From contig JAKULF010000015.1 of assembly GCA_022661535.1 (NCBI GenBank), positions 1 through 64,000 of the forward strand: a stretch of 64,000 nt of DNA, in the 5' to 3' direction. This DNA is from Eutypa lata (taxonomy: Eukaryota > Ascomycota > Sordariomycetes > Xylariales > Diatrypaceae). Positions 46,129 to 56,968 of this stretch are shown one piece after another; within the stretch, counting starts at the first letter, position 1, and every line of letters starts with the position of its first letter. The position numbers and the translations under genes were made by a program. A model generated the notes under the pieces. It saw only the letters and a list, made by a program, of their open reading frames with translations. It was not told the DNA's origin and ran no database searches.

Positions 46129-48709
46129 TACAGATGAGATCGGGAAGTGCTTGCTCTTTGATTCGAGGCTTTATGTAACAGTGTCCTGAGTGATGTTTTG
46201 GTGCGTACTGCCGATGTGTCCAACGCGAATGTGGATATGGGATTCGGGTAGATGCTGGCCCAGTTCTTTGAGTTGAGGTTGTAGTGATAATGCCCTGAGT
46301 GATGTGTTGGGGGATCACTACGATGGCTGAGTTACTTGTCTCCGTGATCTACCGTTCAATAAGTCTCTATTATGCGCTCAGGTTGCCAATGTGACCTGTT
46401 TTAAAAGTGTGTTAGCATTCTATAGACAAGGCTAAAATACGCTGGCCTGTATACGTCAGTGTTGTTCCTGTAGATGCGCTTACTCTAGAAGTTGAAAGCA
46501 AAGTTAGGGACGGGAGGATTCGTGCGGATCTGGACACACCTTGACTACAGAGATATACCTTACATGTAGGGGTTCTCGTAAGATAATATTGAACTCTGTT
46601 AGATCAACTGATACTGCTGTCGTCTGGATTATAGTAATATTTGGATATCTGAGTGAAGTACCTAGGGAGTAGGTTGTCGGAAAGTCTGGCTTGGCATTCT
46701 AGCTGTTCGACCCGTTTAGAGCCGAAAGGTGGATGACAGAGAAAACCCTAGGCAGGTACCAACCTAGAGGAAGTGTTCAGTATGGGAAAGGAATGTTCAG
46801 AACTTAGACCTTACAACGTCATATAACAGAATCAATGCAATTTATGACTCACCTACAAACTTACTCCCTATTGAAGTTTCTGAATGTTTGACAAAGGTCG
46901 TTAGGAGACAATTTGATAAGTAGGTAGACAGAGAGACGACGTCGAATCAGGCCGAGAATATTTGTGTACACATGGAGAGCTTACAACGCCAAGAGGGCCA
47001 GGGATCGGCTCGTGAAGGTCTGGATATGGACGACGGTATAATGGTGATGGGTAGCTGATAGAGAGGGCTTTTGCTGAAGAGCCTAGCGATAGATTTGATG
47101 TTTCGTTACCTAGTGACAAGAATTATTTTAAATTTCTTCATTTCTACGTCTTCCAACTCCCCTCTTCTTATCACCATTTAGTTACCTATCGCCTTGCCAT
47201 TAAACAAAAGCAAGAAGTACATCACTTGCGAACTCACAATTGCGGAAGGTGGTTTGCACGATTTCGCGTTACGTAGTGACAAGATTGACCTCATATATCA
47301 TTCTTTCACATTCTTTTTCTTCTCTTTTACTATCGACTTACCAGAATTTCTGCTTATCGTACCAAGGTACCTTCCAGATTTCCCACATCAGAATCAAAAC
47401 GAGCGAGAAGACAACACGATTGCACCTAAGAATTCTAAGAAACACATGTATCTTGCAAAAATGCACGTACCTACTCGAGTGATGGCCCCAATATAGCCTC
47501 CTTGTATGTCGCTTTATCCACTGTATCGGATGTATCAGCATGTGTTGTATACATACACTGAGTCCATATCCTTCTACAGCTTTTCCCGCACCCTCGTTAC
47601 ATGCTTCTTACCCGTTTCTCACACTCTGTTCACTTTTCTACACCCATTAGATTAGGTGCCACCACCAAGCTGCCACCACCAAGCTGCTACCACCATATGG
47701 CTGCAATTATCCATCTAACACTAAAAGTAAATTGATAAATATGGCGGCTAGATGTTATAGATAAGTAGCGATAGCAGTATTTACGTAGCAATAGCTTAAT
47801 GTTCACGATAGCTTCAGCTACAAGGACTATTTAATCCCTGCAGCGTAATAGTGCCTATCTAAGTCTTGTACAATGATTAACGGCAGAATGTATTAGAATG
47901 AAAAGTTATATGTGTGGTGATCTATTAAGATAGTATATAGGACCAATGATTTGATAAGCCAAATGAAATTAGCTGTGGATATCTAGTGCTTCGCATTAGG
48001 GGGTCTAGCGCATGATGAGCGAAGGTTGGCAACTGTGTCAGATGTCCTACAACTGCATCATACTAAGAACAATCTTAATATTATACTTTCACATTTCTGT
48101 CACATGTTTCAACGCTTGCATGCGTATCTCTCATCGTAGAATATAAAATTATTACCAGCTTTTCATCGTATTTATGGAAATATTCAACAACGTGATGAGT
48201 ATCTACCTCATTGCGCTGGTCGTTCCATGCGGCTCTGTAGTTTAATGGGGTAGCGGCTAATTATGGAGATTCGCGGCCCGGTAAACCTTAGCCAGCGGCC
48301 AGCTATGTAAGCAAGCTGAGCGCTGTAGCAAGTAAGTTTAGTGGTCCGAAAGTCACCTCAAGCCAAGGGGGGGCTTGGCTTAAGGTGAGCTTAGGGGGGT
48401 CACTGGTTGACTGGTTAAGACGGAACGGCATCATAAACCGGGATTATTTTCCATAGCGTGTGAAATGCCCCACGCGGTAAACCCACTTGCAGTCCTGAGA
48501 AACACACAATAGCTACGTACGATTCATTCTTTGCAACATTCACAAGCCTCCCCCCCCCAAGTAACCATAATACAGTTTTCCTTTTCGACTACAACATAAA
48601 AATTCTGCTTTATCTCCTGCTCCATCCTTCGTTCCATTCTACATCCATTCTAGGCATGAGATTCCTTGGTTATGAAATGTGTAGTTATACATCAGCACAA
48701 CAATTAAAG
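46129..48709. other. Intergenic/decayed DNA, no gene seen
   Basis: About 2.6 kb without supported genes. It holds a pyrimidine-rich stretch (47,300-47,340), a GCCACCACCAAGCT short tandem repeat at about 47,655-47,695 and a strong hairpin at 48,353-48,388. Confidence 0.5.
48353..48388. repeat. Long inverted repeat around a G tract
   Basis: TCACCTCAAGCCAAG, then a run of G, then CTTGGCTTAAGGTGA: 15-base arms with one mismatch around a six-G loop. It could be the core of a small decayed inverted-repeat element. No flanking target duplication was established. Confidence 0.75.
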
Positions 48710-49262
48710 TTAAGCTGTAAGAACGTGCTGAATTCGGCAGCGTAAGGTTCCACGACGAATGTGAGCTAGCACTCGGCAGATCGGAACATCTTCTGGAAGA
48801 TTGTAGAATACGATGCTGCGCTTCGTCGCTTGCATGTAAGTAGTTCGTAAGCGTTCTGCCGTCGGTCGATATTGGATGCCGTAGCGAAATACCTGTAAGA
48901 GTAGATACGGGTCGCCTCGGCTCTCTCCTGCTTCACGTCGTATAGTTGACAATTTATGCCCCTCGCTGTCAAAGGCTAAACCCATCAGACTCTTTATCAG
49001 GGATGGGGGAACTGCTCATCCTGCTCATCGTTGTCAGTGATATAGCCTCGTTTCGGTCCTTGGAATCGACTTCTTACCGTGTGCTTGTTCCACAGGTAGA
49101 CATTGTCTCGCTAAGGGGTCTCGAGATGATCTGCTTAAGTGAAATGCTGACGCGTGTCTGGTCTCTCGTAACCGGAAGAAGTTTCGGGAGAGGGTTCGTA
49201 TTCATAGGCGGTACGCTTGGCACGTATCGTAAGGTCTTGCCGTTTCGAATACGATCGATCAA
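48710..49262 (-). pseudogene. Possible RRM-like protein fragment
   Basis: Minus-strand pieces include ATKRSIVFYNLPEDVPI followed by VLAHIRRGTLRCRIQ. This resembles the first strand (RNP2) and helix of RRM-like domains in some fungal hypothetical proteins. A second piece (49,074-49,262) carries VPSVPPMNTNPLPKLLP without known motifs. The frames do not join. Low confidence. Confidence 0.25.
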
Positions 49263-49330
49263 TGTAAGGTCATTCTTGTAAAATGATCCCTGCGCACCAG
49301 CGTTGGCACCGACGTGCGAAGAATATGCCT

Positions 49331-49402
49331 GGTAGGCAAAAGAGCAGAAGTCATGGACGTTTTGATCGACGTCGGGCGGGGCGTCCGGCGGCGCAAAGAA
49401 TG
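49331..49402 (+). repeat. Dispersed 70-bp repeat, copy 2
   Basis: GGTAGGCAAAAGAGCAGAAG, then TTTTGATCGACGTCGGGCGG, with a short internal expansion GGGCGTCCGGCGGCG before CAAAGAATG. Related to the repeat at 42,381-42,450. Confidence 0.7.
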
Positions 49403-49597
49403 CGATACTGTCGCATTAAAAATTACCCTATATTTGCTCTGCTACAGCTCTGAAGAGGAAAGGGAAGAAAAGAGCCCTTTGGAGGGGAGGTCACCTCTTC
49501 CTTATACACCTAGGTGGTGGAGCCATTCCACCCCCTTAGACCAGGATTTTCTAACGCAACAGATACACTGAGTGGTGTACAGCAGTGATCTTTGCCT

Positions 49598-49655
49598 AGT
49601 AGGCAAGAGAGCAGAAGTCGTGTATGCTTTGATCGACGTCCGGCGGCGGAAAGAA
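49598..49655 (+). repeat. Dispersed 70-bp repeat, copy 3
   Basis: Starts AGTAGGCAAGAGAGCAGAAG and continues TTTGATCGACGTCCGGCGGC then GGAAAGAATGTGAC. It lies only about 270 bp from copy 2, in the same orientation. Confidence 0.7.
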
Positions 49656-49944
49656 TGTGACAGACTGGGTGGTGCGTAGAGGTGACCATTTAAACTGCGG
49701 TTTCGCAGCTGCAGTAGATACAAGAGTACCTCAGCGCAGGTCTTCTGTATAGTTACTGGGGAACCAATCCTGCCAAATTGTCAGGGGTAGCATCGTGCGA
49801 TCGTCGGTCCCACCTGAAACCTGTGGTTCTAGGACCACGCTGTGATCTGATTTATCGCATTTTTGTCAGTGGCTTTTCTCTACTAGACAAGGTGGGTCAA
49901 CTTACCAGCTCACTCTTAGCCTATTGAACAAACGTCGTGAACTC

Positions 49945-49972
49945 AGCAACATCAACTGAAGTTGATGTTGCT
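49945..49972. repeat. Perfect 13-bp inverted repeat
   Basis: AGCAACATCAACT, two bases, AGTTGATGTTGCT. A perfect hairpin with almost no loop as DNA, which suits a cruciform or a palindromic protein site. No gene adjoins it closely. Confidence 0.8.
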
Positions 49973-50369
49973 GCGTTGATAGTTGACATTATCACTGACT
50001 CCCCGCGTCGTGAACATCAGATGGGTCGAACGCCATGATGGTAGTTGGAGGTGTCAAATCGGTAAAATGTTACCGTGAACTGTATGTATAGGTAGCATTG
50101 GGGATAGTGCTGATCGCCAATTTCCTCTATAAAAAAGTTAGATTGTAATAGAAGAAAACCAATAGACTGAGAACTGACCATTACTAGACAAAATTTGGTG
50201 GATTTATTCCTTTCAAGTTTGTCTTCACCAATGTCTCATCAGCTTTATAGATGATGATGGATTTGATGCGACGTAGGCTCAAAACATCGGGTCGGTTCAT
50301 CGTGTCCTTGAGATGACCAGCAGAGGCGACGAGCACCTTACAGCCCTGTTGGAGCCGACCAATTTGCTT

Positions 50370-50590
50370 ACTTAGAGGATTGTACGAGAGTACCTTCGCA
50401 CTGGTCTGCTATAAACCTCCCTCTCGGTCCGGCAGCCACTATACATGCGATTTCGTGGCTGGAGGAGGTACGAAAGTACCTCCGCACTAATCTGCCATGA
50501 GCCTCCCTTTCGGCATACGTGCGATTTCGTGGCTGCAGGAGGTACGAAAGTACCTCAGCCCTGGTCTGCTGTAGGCTGGGGTACTTGATG
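50370..50590. repeat. Tandem repeat headed by GAGGTAC-GAAA-GTACCTC hairpins
   Basis: Three partial copies of a unit of about 75-100 bp. Each starts with the inverted repeat (G)GTACGAAAGTACC(TC), then TCTGC, GCCTCCCT and GCGATTTCGTGGCTG. Two copies have the perfect 7-bp stem with a GAAA loop (about 50,467-50,484 and 50,539-50,556), and the first has diverged (GTACGAGAGTACC). The stem and the GAAA loop are conserved while other positions vary. Confidence 0.7.
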
Positions 50591-50775
50591 GTTGAAAGGT
50601 ACAGGAAAACAAAAAATCGAAGAGAAAAAAGAAACGAAGAGAGAAACAAGAAAGAAATTAAAAAGAAAAGACAAGAGAAAAACAAAATACAAAGAAACTC
50701 GAAGAAATATGATGAAGAGACAAAATAATAAGAAAAAAAGAAGCAAAAGGAAGAAGAATACAGGAAAAGACAGGT
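50590..50775. other. Polypurine tract
   Basis: About 185 bases in which the + strand is almost only A and G (AAAATCGAAGAGAAAAAAGA style), with few pyrimidines. Such strand asymmetry can form triplex DNA and often marks expanded microsatellites. Long frames crossing it on either strand encode only Lys/Arg/Glu or Phe/Ser/Leu runs and are not genes. Confidence 0.85.
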
Positions 50776-51238
50776 TGTGGTGCAGGACTTGACTTGGTGA
50801 TACAGCTGCGCGAGTTCTATATCTACTGCGAAGGTCTTTGCGGTTTTTGACGGATCGTGGAACGAAAGAATCGCCCTCAGCATTCCTTTGTTTGGAAACT
50901 CTCTTGCCTTTCCTAGGTCGGGAGATACACCATTAGGTGACAAAGTGGCCAATTGATCCCGTAACTTGCATACAGATTTATAGAACCTGAAACTTGTATT
51001 TGAGCCGTGTGTAATAGAGAGTAGGAGGAGGGTAGATAGCAGCCGTCACGGCTGTTTGAGTAGGTATCTGATGGGACTCGGAAATGAAATGGAGTGCTTC
51101 TGTAGTTATCTCTTATTAGCCATTTATCAACGAGCTTTGCTATTCGGGCTATATTGCCTAGGCCACTCGGGATGTGGTTCACTTATACAAGCTATGGTCT
51201 GTTCGCGCCTGTAATATTAAGGTGAGATATACTACTCT

Positions 51239-53452
51239 TTATAACATGTCGAAGACATTGCCATACATCAATCCACCCGCAGCACCCAGAAAACCAGCAT
51301 TATCCTCCCCTTGAGGTGGCCATGGAAAACGGTCCTCAGACCACGCGGGAAAAGTGTCGCTCTGAGCATGATCCCCCCCGAATGTCGAGTTCTCCGGAAT
51401 ATTTACACCTAGACGTGACAGCGTGGTTGAGATCGGGTTCATTGTCCGTGCAGGGGATGAACCCGAGTAGCCTCTGTTCCCTGGGGAATACCCCGTTAGC
51501 ATCTTGAAGGCAGCAAAAAGGAAGCAGTAGTAATCTGTGCTTACTGAGTACGTTTTGAAGAATATCTTCGGCCCGAAGCGCAATATCGAGAGAGGATCCA
51601 AGCATGTGCAGACATTCGACAGCTTGATGGAGGGAGGCACTCCAGCTCGCAGCCAAAGAATGACGTGGACTATAAATCAAGCATGTGGCTTGCACAAAGC
51701 TGGCAGTGATCAGCCAGGCTGCCGCATACCAAGCAAATCCTTGCCTAGCCATTTCCATCGACTTCAAGCATCTACAAATGGAGCTAATGCAGTCGCCTGC
51801 CGCCGTAAGACATGAGTTGATCGATTCAACAGAGACATTGAGCGGTGCGCCTGCGGCGATGTTTTCGAACAAGAACGGCCGGTTTAAGACGATTCGAAGG
51901 TTGAACGATCTCCAGAGAAGCACCCTCTTGGGAAATTCGAATCGAGGTTCCAGGGTAGTGTTCTCGTCGAAGTAGGGAGGCAAGCTAGTCCACCAGGACC
52001 GAATGCTCTCCTCTAGTTTCATAGCTTTCGCGAAGCTTGGCCGACGATGTGTAAGAAGCTCGCTGTGGACTGTATTTGCGATTTTGGCCAATTTGACTTG
52101 GGCGATGAGGCACGATGCAACAGTAGGCTCTGACTTGTCAGGGGGTATCTGCTCCATGTCAACAGCAAGATCCCAATCGTCCAGATTTGCAGGTAGCTGG
52201 ACATTCACCCCGACCAAAGATGCCGCAGGGCGGCCTAGAGCCAGTTGTGCGCCAGAGACAAATACAAATAGTGTCCACCATACACGTCGACGGGTTTCCA
52301 TTGTGAATGGTGATGTGGTAGGTGTGTCGAACTCCCGGTGCAAGCCGATAGCCAATGCCATGCTGAAGGCAATTCCGATGAGGATGAACCCCGCGTTAGG
52401 CTTGTTCCGCTTCTGTAGATAGTTGGCCAACAGAGTGATTGCTTGTACATAGCTTAATGAACCCTTCTCGAGAATATCCATGCTCAGATGTCTTCGGGCC
52501 TCTTTGAAAAAGGGCAGATCGCTCTTTGTGGCATTAGAGTCGCTGACAAATGCGCCAATTGCAAGAACGGAATTATACAACAGAGGCCAGGAACCATCTC
52601 GTGGCTTTGCAAGCGCGCCTGATGTGAATTAGATAAGTCCTAGTGGAAGCTAGATACCGAGCTTACCGAAGACGCGAGCTCTGAATGTCCCTTCATGAAG
52701 TATGGGGTATCCCGGGTGGTAGAGCAAGAAGTATTCATCAATATAGCGGGTGATGGTTGCTGGCGCCTGCGATGATGCTTCCGGGACTCCTGTGTCGTCG
52801 GGGCCGGTTAAAGGAGAGGCATAGGTTACCGGTAAATAAGGTGGAAGCGATTGAAGAAACTTCAATGCAGCAATTCCGGATGGCGGCCCTGTATAGCCAG
52901 CTTTATGGGGATCAGCAGTCAGCGATGCCATGCCGTCAATCGACCCTTCTAAATCCAGTGACTCGTCGAACTCATAGTCGTCCGCGTTGGTCAGTTCTAT
53001 TGGGGTGTCCGCTGGCTGTTCGACCTCATTATCAACCCCATCGCTTTTCTGGCGAAATAGGCCGTTGATTGGGAGTGTGTCTTCAGCCTCGCCAATAAGG
53101 CTATTCTTGGCATCTCCTGTATTCTTAGGCAGATTGTGAAGAGCAGTTTCTAGGGGAACGTCGGGTAGATGAAGTTTCCAGGCCCTTTCCATATCTAGGC
53201 GGATGGCCTCACTTTCTCGTAGGCGCCTAGTACATGGCATGTGAGAGTCTATCTTGTAGCGTTACAGAAATGGGTTGCTTACCTCTGCAGCGATACGAGT
53301 CTTTGCGAAGGAGACGAATACCGGCAATCTTTCGCGTCCCGGGAGCAGTTCGCGCATCGGTCTCCACCGGAGCAACGAATCTTGCGTCGCTTACATTCAT
53401 CACAAGCAAAGGACTTGCGCATCAGCCGGGTATGATCTTGCGGTTCAGACAT
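51239..53452 (-). CDS. Zn2Cys6 transcription factor with fungal-specific TF domain
   Basis: Four exons on the minus strand (53,452-53,283, 53,226-52,667, 52,618-51,552, 51,502-51,239) with introns of 56, 48 and 49 nt; 686 residues with no internal stop. The N-terminal binuclear cluster is C17-x2-C20-x6-C27-x5-C33-x2-C36-x6-C43, with the basic KRRKIRC core. An acidic region follows (DDYEFDESLDLEGS). The fungal-specific middle homology domain starts at about residue 210 (YIDEYFLLYHPGYPILHEGTF) and includes RRRVWWTLFVF and ALGRP. The last intron was placed to recover a Gly/Pro-rich tail (MLTGYSPGN to GNVFDML). Such proteins usually bind CGG triplets and activate neighbouring catabolic or secondary-metabolite genes. 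It is the only complete regulator in the window and lies next to a sugar transporter and two dehydrogenase genes. Confidence 0.88.
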
Positions 53453-53668
53453 AGTTCCGGTCCAGGGTTGCGAGCATCCTGGGGCATGACTACGGGGAGC
53501 AGCATGAGCAGCATGAGGGGAGCAGCATGATTGAGGGGAACATCTGTGGGGACGTTCGCGATGAGGGAGAACCACTATCACTAGTTAAGTATTGTACATA
53601 CCCGGATCCCTCAGCCACTGCCTTCGTCTCTCAGGGTATCATAAATGAATGATATCTACCAAATGACA

Positions 53669-53694
53669 TATACCATCTATATAAAGATGGTATA
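53669..53694. repeat. Perfect 10-bp inverted repeat upstream of the regulator gene
   Basis: TATACCATCT, ATATAA, AGATGGTATA. It lies about 220 bp upstream of the regulator's start codon. Confidence 0.8.
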
Positions 53695-54098
53695 AAAATA
53701 TTCATTCATCAACAGTTATTTTTATCAATTTAAATAGTTATTTGCATTGAGTTCAACTTGATAACTAAGTACCTATGTGACTTTCAAAATATTATGAAAT
53801 CACCCGCGCCATAGTTACTGCGCCACTTGAGCATCATTAACTGGAATTTGGCGCCGGTGAATGTCGTAGGCCACTAACTACCTTGCCTACCTACATAGGT
53901 ACGTAGGGCTGGTAGGTAACTAGCTCTATACAGCCATTCACAGCCTACATTCTTCATAGCAACGATATTATTACAGACCAAGATAGTGGTAGACCTTAAT
54001 TGAAACGCATAATATTATTGTATGTTTTTTTATTCATAATCATAGATCGGTATGAGACGCTCTTGTAAAGAATACTATGGGCAATATATAACCGAATT

Positions 54099-54120
54099 AC
54101 CTACATACATGTATGTAGGT
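54099..54120. repeat. 22-bp perfect palindrome
   Basis: ACCTACATAC, AT, GTATGTAGGT: self-complementary over 22 bases without a spacer and followed by another ATGTAG. It belongs to the CTAC/GTAG word family that is common in the intergenic DNA of this window. Confidence 0.85.
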
Positions 54121-54939
54121 ATGTAGTAATTGCCTTCCGTAGTTAACACCCCACCACCCTCACTCGGCCGCGAACCAGAGTCTGGTAAGCGTTGCCTATA
54201 CCTCTAAGTGTGTAATTTAAGCCCGCTGGACCTGGGCTGCTTTGTATTCACTGATCAAACCTGACAAGCAGGGATGAGGATCGGCCGCTCTTCCAAATAG
54301 ACGCTATACAAATAGGAAAGGAGACAGTTTAAGGAAAGAATATCTAAGATCATGTCCAGGTACAACTGCAATCAGGCCAATTCGTACTCCCTGGTGTAAC
54401 TGTCCTTGACTTTCCGAACCCTGTTCTCCTACACCTGGACGCTGGAGTCTAGTCTGTCTAGTCTACGGAGTTAGCCAACTTTGGAGGATCGGTCGTCCAA
54501 AATCACCTGATAGACGGTTTCTGGTATCGCTGTGGAGGTGTCGCACGTTCGGCGTAAACTCCGCTCCAAGCAAGCTAAGCAAGTACCCCATGGGGTTGGT
54601 TATAAGTGGGTTGAGTATGTCCGGGGCCCCAGATCCACCAAGAGATCATGTGAGAACTTCATACAAATTTATGTACGCACGCTAAGAGATGATGCTAGTT
54701 GAAGACCTACATAGTTACATTCATTGTTCTTCGGAACCGGATTGGCGGTTTTGGTCCAACACTCGTGTGGTTTCTCAGTCCTATTGGAGTAGGAGTTGTA
54801 CCCCTGGCTAGGTATTTTACATACCACTTATATAAATTTAGCCATTCCCCCTAGGTGGTATTCTGAGTTGCATTTGTCCATCCCTACCTTTGAACACTTT
54901 TACTCTATTTGAACCGCGATCATCGACTTATTGTTAGTC

Positions 54940-56968
54940 ATGTTGGACGGATACGCTCTTGAGGTTACGCTGACCGCGGCGAACTCGGCAGCCCAGGCAT
55001 GGTATGGATACGAACAGGTTTGTTACCTCCTGAAAATCATACAGCTAGCATAAAGCGCAAATTGTTCTGACTGAGCTTGATAGGGTGTTGTGAGCGGAAT
55101 GATCATCAGTCAGGACTTCATCAAAGTTTTCCCAGAGACTATGGACCCTGATGTTCAAGGCATCACCGTAAGCTGCTTTTCGGTAAGTCTCATGTCAACT
55201 ATATCCAACCCCCCTTTTTGTGGCATAGTACTGACTTCACAAGCTCGGCAACCTGCTTGGTTGCTTGCTGGCTGCCACGTTCGGAGATCGCTTGGGAAGG
55301 AAGAATACCTTGAGAAATGGCGGCGTGATTAGCGCCATCGGTGCTATCTTACAGTTTACAGCTTATTCCTTCCCTCAACTAATTGTTGGGCGCGTGGTTA
55401 ACGGTGTGGGAAATGGTATGATTTGTTCTCCTCTCTTCTTCCTCATTTCTATGCGGTTGTCTAACACCGATTCACAGGCATCTTGTCATCGACCTGCGGA
55501 ATCTTCCAAGCCGAATCCTGCGCTAGCGACCGCCGAGGAAAACTATCTGTTATTGTTGTCCTCCACAATGTTGTGTTCTACTGTATTGCGACATGGTTGA
55601 CACTCGCGTGTTCTTTCACTGATGGGGGCTGGCAATGGCGTCTACCGCTCGCTGTACAGGTACAGACCACCCCTACGTCTTTCGAAGAAAGTAAACTGAA
55701 GCTGACCTCACAAGATTGTACCTGCTTTATTTATGTTTGCGTTCCTCTTTTTTGTGCCCGAGAGCCCACGTTGGCTTGTGATGAACGAACGAACGGAAGA
55801 AGGGCTCGAAGCTATTCGTCGATACTCCGGCAAGAGGCTGTCGGTAGATGACCCTATTGTCCAAAGTCAGTATCAATCAATCAAGGGTGCACTTATGGTA
55901 GAGAAGGAGCAAAAGATATCAATATCTACCGTGTTGGCTCGTCGGGATCGATCTGGTCACTTGAAGCGTCTTCTTCTTGGCTGCGGTGGGCAATTTATGC
56001 AGGTGAATAGCAAAGTAATTGCCCTTGCGGAGTAATATCTGAACTGACCTGCCGAGTAGCAATTTGGTGGAATCAACGCACTAAACTATTTCTTCACAAT
56101 AATTCTGACCCAGAACGTCGGCCTGAACGAACTCCTCGCTAGAATTCTTACAGGCTGTAACGCGACATCCTATATGATCTCGTCAGCTTGTGCCTTCTGG
56201 ATCATCGATAGGTTCGGACGCCGTAGTCTGATGCTCACTGGGTTGTCTCTGCAAAGTTTGGCCTATGTCATGGTGGCTATTGCCCTAGGCATGCAGTCCA
56301 CAGCGCCATTTGAGGTGCGATATCCAAGTATCTTAGTGTTGGCTATCTGACAACTAACATATACTAGTGGGGGATCGTCGCCGTCTCATTCCTTTTCTTC
56401 TACTATGCGGCTTTTGGATGTACCTGGGGTATGGTTCCGTGGGTCTACCAATCCGAGGTGAACTCGCTCGCTATGAGAACGGTTGGCGCCGCCGCCGCAA
56501 CATCAACGAATTGGGTTTGTCCTTCCGCCACCAACGTCTCTGGATTCTTACTGACATTGTACCAAGCTCTTCGGTTTCGTCTGCACTCAATTTACCCCAA
56601 CCGGTATCGCAAACATCGGATATCGATTCTATATCAGTAAATATCAACCTCATCTCCTAGTGAATCAATAAGCCTCTGACCACATATATTTAGTATTCGC
56701 CATATTCAACCTCGCTTTCATCTTTGTCGTCTATTTCCTATATCCTGAGACCGCCAACCGAACACTCGAGGACCTTGATGCCTACTTTGATCGTGACTCC
56801 GGTCATCCTACTATCATCCCGATCGGTGACAAGACTTCCAAGTCTACGAAACGACCACAAGAGGCTATCGATGCGGAGGCGAGCCGTATCGAGTTGGCTG
56901 CAACGATGGGGACAAAGGCCAAGGTCGTCTCTGTAGAGCACGCGGAAGATGTCCATCAAGTCGCCTAA
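54940..56968 (+). CDS. MFS sugar transporter
   Basis: Nine exons (54,940-55,017, 55,084-55,182, 55,244-55,415, 55,478-55,659, 55,715-56,002, 56,060-56,314, 56,368-56,514, 56,567-56,636, 56,694-56,968). All introns are GT-AG, 48-66 nt, and phases match throughout; 521 residues. Family signatures: GVVSGMIIS after helix 1, DRLGRKNTLRNG between helices 2 and 3, PESPRWLVMNERTEEG after helix 6, QQFGGINALNYFF in helix 7, DRFGRRSLM, and PETANRTLEDLDAYF after helix 12, followed by a charged cytoplasmic tail. It should move a sugar or polyol across the plasma membrane, most likely by proton symport; the substrate is not readable. The gene is intact despite its many introns. It is divergent from the Zn2Cys6 gene and upstream of two polyol/alcohol dehydrogenase genes. 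Confidence 0.9.

Larger units (their letters stand above)
49263..50369. other. Repeat-rich spacer, no gene seen
   Basis: Contains copies 2 and 3 of the dispersed 70-bp repeat, a perfect hairpin at 49,945-49,972 and one partial copy of the GTACCTC repeat (near 49,725-49,745). No gene recognised. Confidence 0.5.
53453..54939. promoter_or_regulatory. Intergenic region between regulator and transporter genes
   Basis: About 1.5 kb separating two divergently transcribed genes, so it should hold both promoters. It contains two notable palindromes (53,669-53,694 and 54,099-54,120) and several CTACCTA/TAGGTAG words (53,885-53,930). No TATA box or named factor site is claimed. Confidence 0.5.

Noticed and set aside
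47194..47541. Overlapping frames of 67-100 codons on both strands
   Set aside because: Pyrimidine-rich low-complexity DNA gives long frames in several phases at once. No homology recognised.
48228..48305. tRNA-like stretch (GGCTCTGTAGTTTAATGGGG)
   Set aside because: The start resembles an acceptor plus D arm, but no proper anticodon stem or T arm (GGTTCGAATCC-type) follows at tRNA spacing.
50368..50952. 194-codon minus-strand frame
   Set aside because: It runs through the polypurine tract and the hairpin repeats. The product is mostly Phe/Ser/Leu low complexity and has no family signature.
51316..53530. Plus-strand frames of 60-139 codons
   Set aside because: Antisense shadows of the Zn2Cys6 gene, whose exon phases and domains are consistent on the minus strand.
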